This document shows, piece after piece, positions 14,962-16,396 of a stretch of DNA of 16,396 bases. Both the position numbers and the translations under genes were made by a program. Origin of the DNA: Methanobacteriota archaeon (GTDB taxonomy: Archaea; Thermoplasmatota; Thermoplasmata; Methanomassiliicoccales; Methanomethylophilaceae); contig JAKQBQ010000005.1 in the NCBI GenBank assembly GCA_029574055.1, forward strand, positions 1 to 16,396, in the 5' to 3' direction. Numbering within the stretch: position 1 is the stretch's first letter; each line of letters starts with the position of its first letter. The notes beneath the pieces are model-generated. The model ran no database searches and was not told the DNA's origin. It was given only the letters and a program-made list of their open reading frames with translations.

Positions 14962-16396
14962 CTATGCTGCCTCCTTTGACTTGATGCCCGTACTCTCTCA
15001 AGGCCTGAGCCGCCTGAGGTCCGAATTTGTCAACTGCAGATTCGAAATCCTTCATTTCGACCTTGCATTCTTCGATCTCCTTATCGGTCGGGATCTTCCC
15101 CGGCTTGATCAGGCGCCTCACGGCGGTCATCACAGCCTCGTTGCAGATCGCCGCGATGTCGGCGCCGGTGCACCCATCCGTCTTGTCCGAAAGCCGGCCG
15201 AGGTCCACGTTGTCAGCCAAGGGCTTCTCTTTCGTGTGTATGCCGAAGATCGCCAACCTCGACTCGCGGTCGGGCGGGCCTATGAAGATGCTCTTGTCGA
15301 ATCTTCCGGGCCTCAGCAACGCTTGGTCCATTATGTCGGGGCGGTTGGTCGCCGCGATCACCACCACATCGTTAAGGGACTCCAATCCGTCGAGTTCTGT
15401 GAGCATCTGGGATATCACCCTTTCCGTGACGTTGCTGTCGCTTCCCGTTCCCCTTTCCGGGGCGATGGAATCTATCTCGTCCATGAAGATCACGCAGGGC
15501 GATGCCTGCCTGGCTTTCCTGAAGGTCTCCCTCACGGCCTTTTCCGACTCTCCTACCCACTTGCTGAGGAACTCCGGACCCTTCACCGCAATGAAGTTCG
15601 CCTCCGATTCCGTTGCTACAGCCTTTGCGAGCATGGTCTTGCCGGTGCCCGGCGGGCCGTACAGCAGGATCCCCTTCGGGGGTTTGGCGTTCATGTGGTC
15701 GAACACCTTCCCGAACTTCAGCGGCCACTCTACGGCCTCCATCAGCTCCTGCTTTGCGGATTCCAGCGCTCCTATGTCCTCCCACTTGACGTTGGGCTTC
15801 TCTATGAGCACTTCCCTCATGCTCGATGGCTGGAGGTCCTTCAGAGCTTCCACGAAGTCGTCCTTCGTGACAGATATCTGTTCCAGTATGTCCACGGGGA
15901 TCTCCGCCGTCTCCAGGTCGACCTGGGGCAGTATGCGCCTCAGAGAGGCCATCGCCGCTTCTTTGCAAAGGGCGGAGATGTCCGCTCCCGCATATCCATG
16001 GGTGCGGTCGGCCAATTTCTTGAGATCCACATCATCGGAAAGAGGCATTCCCCTTGTGTGTATCTGCAGTATCTCGAATCTTCCGTCCCTGTCCGGTATC
16101 CCGATCTCGATCTCCCTGTCGAACCTCCCCGGCCTTCTGAGGGCCTCGTCGATGGAGTTCGGCCGGTTCGTCGCGCCGATGACCACGACCTTTCCCCTTG
16201 CGTTCAGGCCGTCCATCAGGGAGAGCAGCTGAGCTACTATGCGCCTTTCCGCCTCTCCCGTGACCTCATCCCTCTTGGGAGCTATCGAATCGATCTCATC
16301 GATGAATATGATGCTGGGGGCGTTCTCCTCCGCCTCCTTGAATATCTCCCTGAGCTTCCCTTCGGACTCGCCGTAGAACTTGCTCATGATCTCCGG
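14948..16396 (-). CDS. Cdc48/VAT AAA+ ATPase, C-terminal two thirds (5' end outside window)
   Basis: A tandem AAA+ unfoldase of the p97/Cdc48/VAT family that forms hexamers and extracts or unfolds proteins. 482 codons are visible; the substrate-binding N domain and the D1 Walker A lie beyond the window edge, and the frame is open to the last base (…[12 protein letters not shown]). D1 Walker B is IIFIDEID. D2 has Walker A GPPGTGKT, Walker B VIFMDEID, sensor ATNRPD and arginine-finger region RPGRFD. The C-terminus ends in DGYR, with tyrosine next to last, similar to the HbYX-like tail that docks ATPases on the 20S proteasome. The ATG at 16387 falls inside a conserved motif (GPEIMSK) and is not the start. 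Its last codons overlap hsp20 and contain that gene's Shine-Dalgarno sequence. Confidence 0.97.
   Translation of the reverse strand, partial: PEIMSKFYGESEGKLREIFKEAEENAPSIIFIDEIDSIAPKRDEVTGEAERRIVAQLLSLMDGLNARGKVVVIGATNRPNSIDEALRRPGRFDREIEIGIPDRDGRFEILQIHTRGMPLSDDVDLKKLADRTHGYAGADISALCKEAAMASLRRILPQVDLETAEIPVDILEQISVTKDDFVEALKDLQPSSMREVLIEKPNVKWEDIGALESAKQELMEAVEWPLKFGKVFDHMNAKPPKGILLYGPPGTGKTMLAKAVATESEANFIAVKGPEFLSKWVGESEKAVRETFRKARQASPCVIFMDEIDSIAPERGTGSDSNVTERVISQMLTELDGLESLNDVVVIAATNRPDIMDQALLRPGRFDKSIFIGPPDRESRLAIFGIHTKEKPLADNVDLGRLSDKTDGCTGADIAAICNEAVMTAVRRLIKPGKIPTDKEIEECKVEMKDFESAVDKFGPQAAQALREYGHQVKGGSIDGYR
14970..14977 (-). promoter_or_regulatory. Strong Shine-Dalgarno for hsp20
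   Basis: AAAGGAGG on the - strand, 8 nt before the hsp20 ATG at 14961 and embedded in the last coding codons of cdc48. It fixes the hsp20 start. Confidence 0.85.

Noticed and set aside
15027..16232. 401-codon open frame on the + strand opposite cdc48
   Set aside because: It is fully antisense to an unmistakable AAA+ gene; its Ser/Leu-rich composition is the usual shadow of a G+C-rich coding sequence, with no Shine-Dalgarno or promoter.
1..16396. CRISPR arrays, tRNA or rRNA genes, insertion sequences, prophage
   Set aside because: No regularly spaced repeats, no cloverleaf-like or rRNA sequence and no transposase or integrase frame were seen in either strand; gaps between genes are too short to hold most of them.

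Overview
The window is archaeal, about 55% G+C by eye and nearly fully coding. The best guess is a Thermoplasmatota methanogen of the Methanomassiliicoccales type. Supporting signs are a complete A-type ATP synthase operon, the small subunit of PolD, an archaeal Cdc48 with an Hsp20, a COG1395-type HTH regulator and a UPF0201 protein. Promoters have BRE/TATA-like boxes. All 19 protein genes whose stop is visible end in TGA (16) or TAA (3), never TAG, which would suit a pyrrolysine-using lineage. The taxonomic call is inference from gene content and was not tested by search.

Layout. (1) 2-355 (+): the C-terminal part of a dCMP deaminase, followed by a hairpin. (2) 461-8916 (+): the A-type ATP synthase operon H-I-K-E-C-F-A-B-D, with overlapping or nearly abutting genes, ending in an unannotated 48-residue membrane protein coupled to atpD. 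A T8 tract follows. (3) 8941-10374 (-): the exonuclease (small) subunit of PolD. (4) 10550-11697 (+): divergent from polD, a UPF0201 RNA-binding-type protein coupled to a metal-dependent TIM-barrel protein. (5) 11702-14323 (-): a three-gene operon of an HTH regulator, a poorly characterised 204-residue protein with faint TraB-like features, and a zinc-ribbon CPBP membrane protease. (6) 14473-16396 (-): cdc48 (5' end outside the window) overlapping hsp20, with a terminator behind it.

How the genes work together. The ATP synthase genes encode the rotor ring (K), stator membrane subunit (I), peripheral stalk (E, H), central stalk (C, D, F) and catalytic head (A3B3), so the operon couples an ion gradient to ATP synthesis. 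The dCMP deaminase supplies dUMP for dTTP synthesis, and the PolD small subunit carries the proofreading fold. Cdc48 and Hsp20 form a protein quality-control unit. The regulator/TraB-like/CPBP operon is the least understood part and, with the small ORF after atpD, the best candidate for something undescribed.

Expression style. Three genes at the start of transcription units (polD small subunit, UPF0201, HTH regulator) have a TATA-like box about 25-28 nt before the start codon and no Shine-Dalgarno sequence, as expected of leaderless mRNAs. The ATP synthase operon and most genes inside operons have Shine-Dalgarno sequences. No rRNA, tRNA, CRISPR array, insertion sequence or prophage gene was seen, and no gene-free stretch exceeds about 175 bases.
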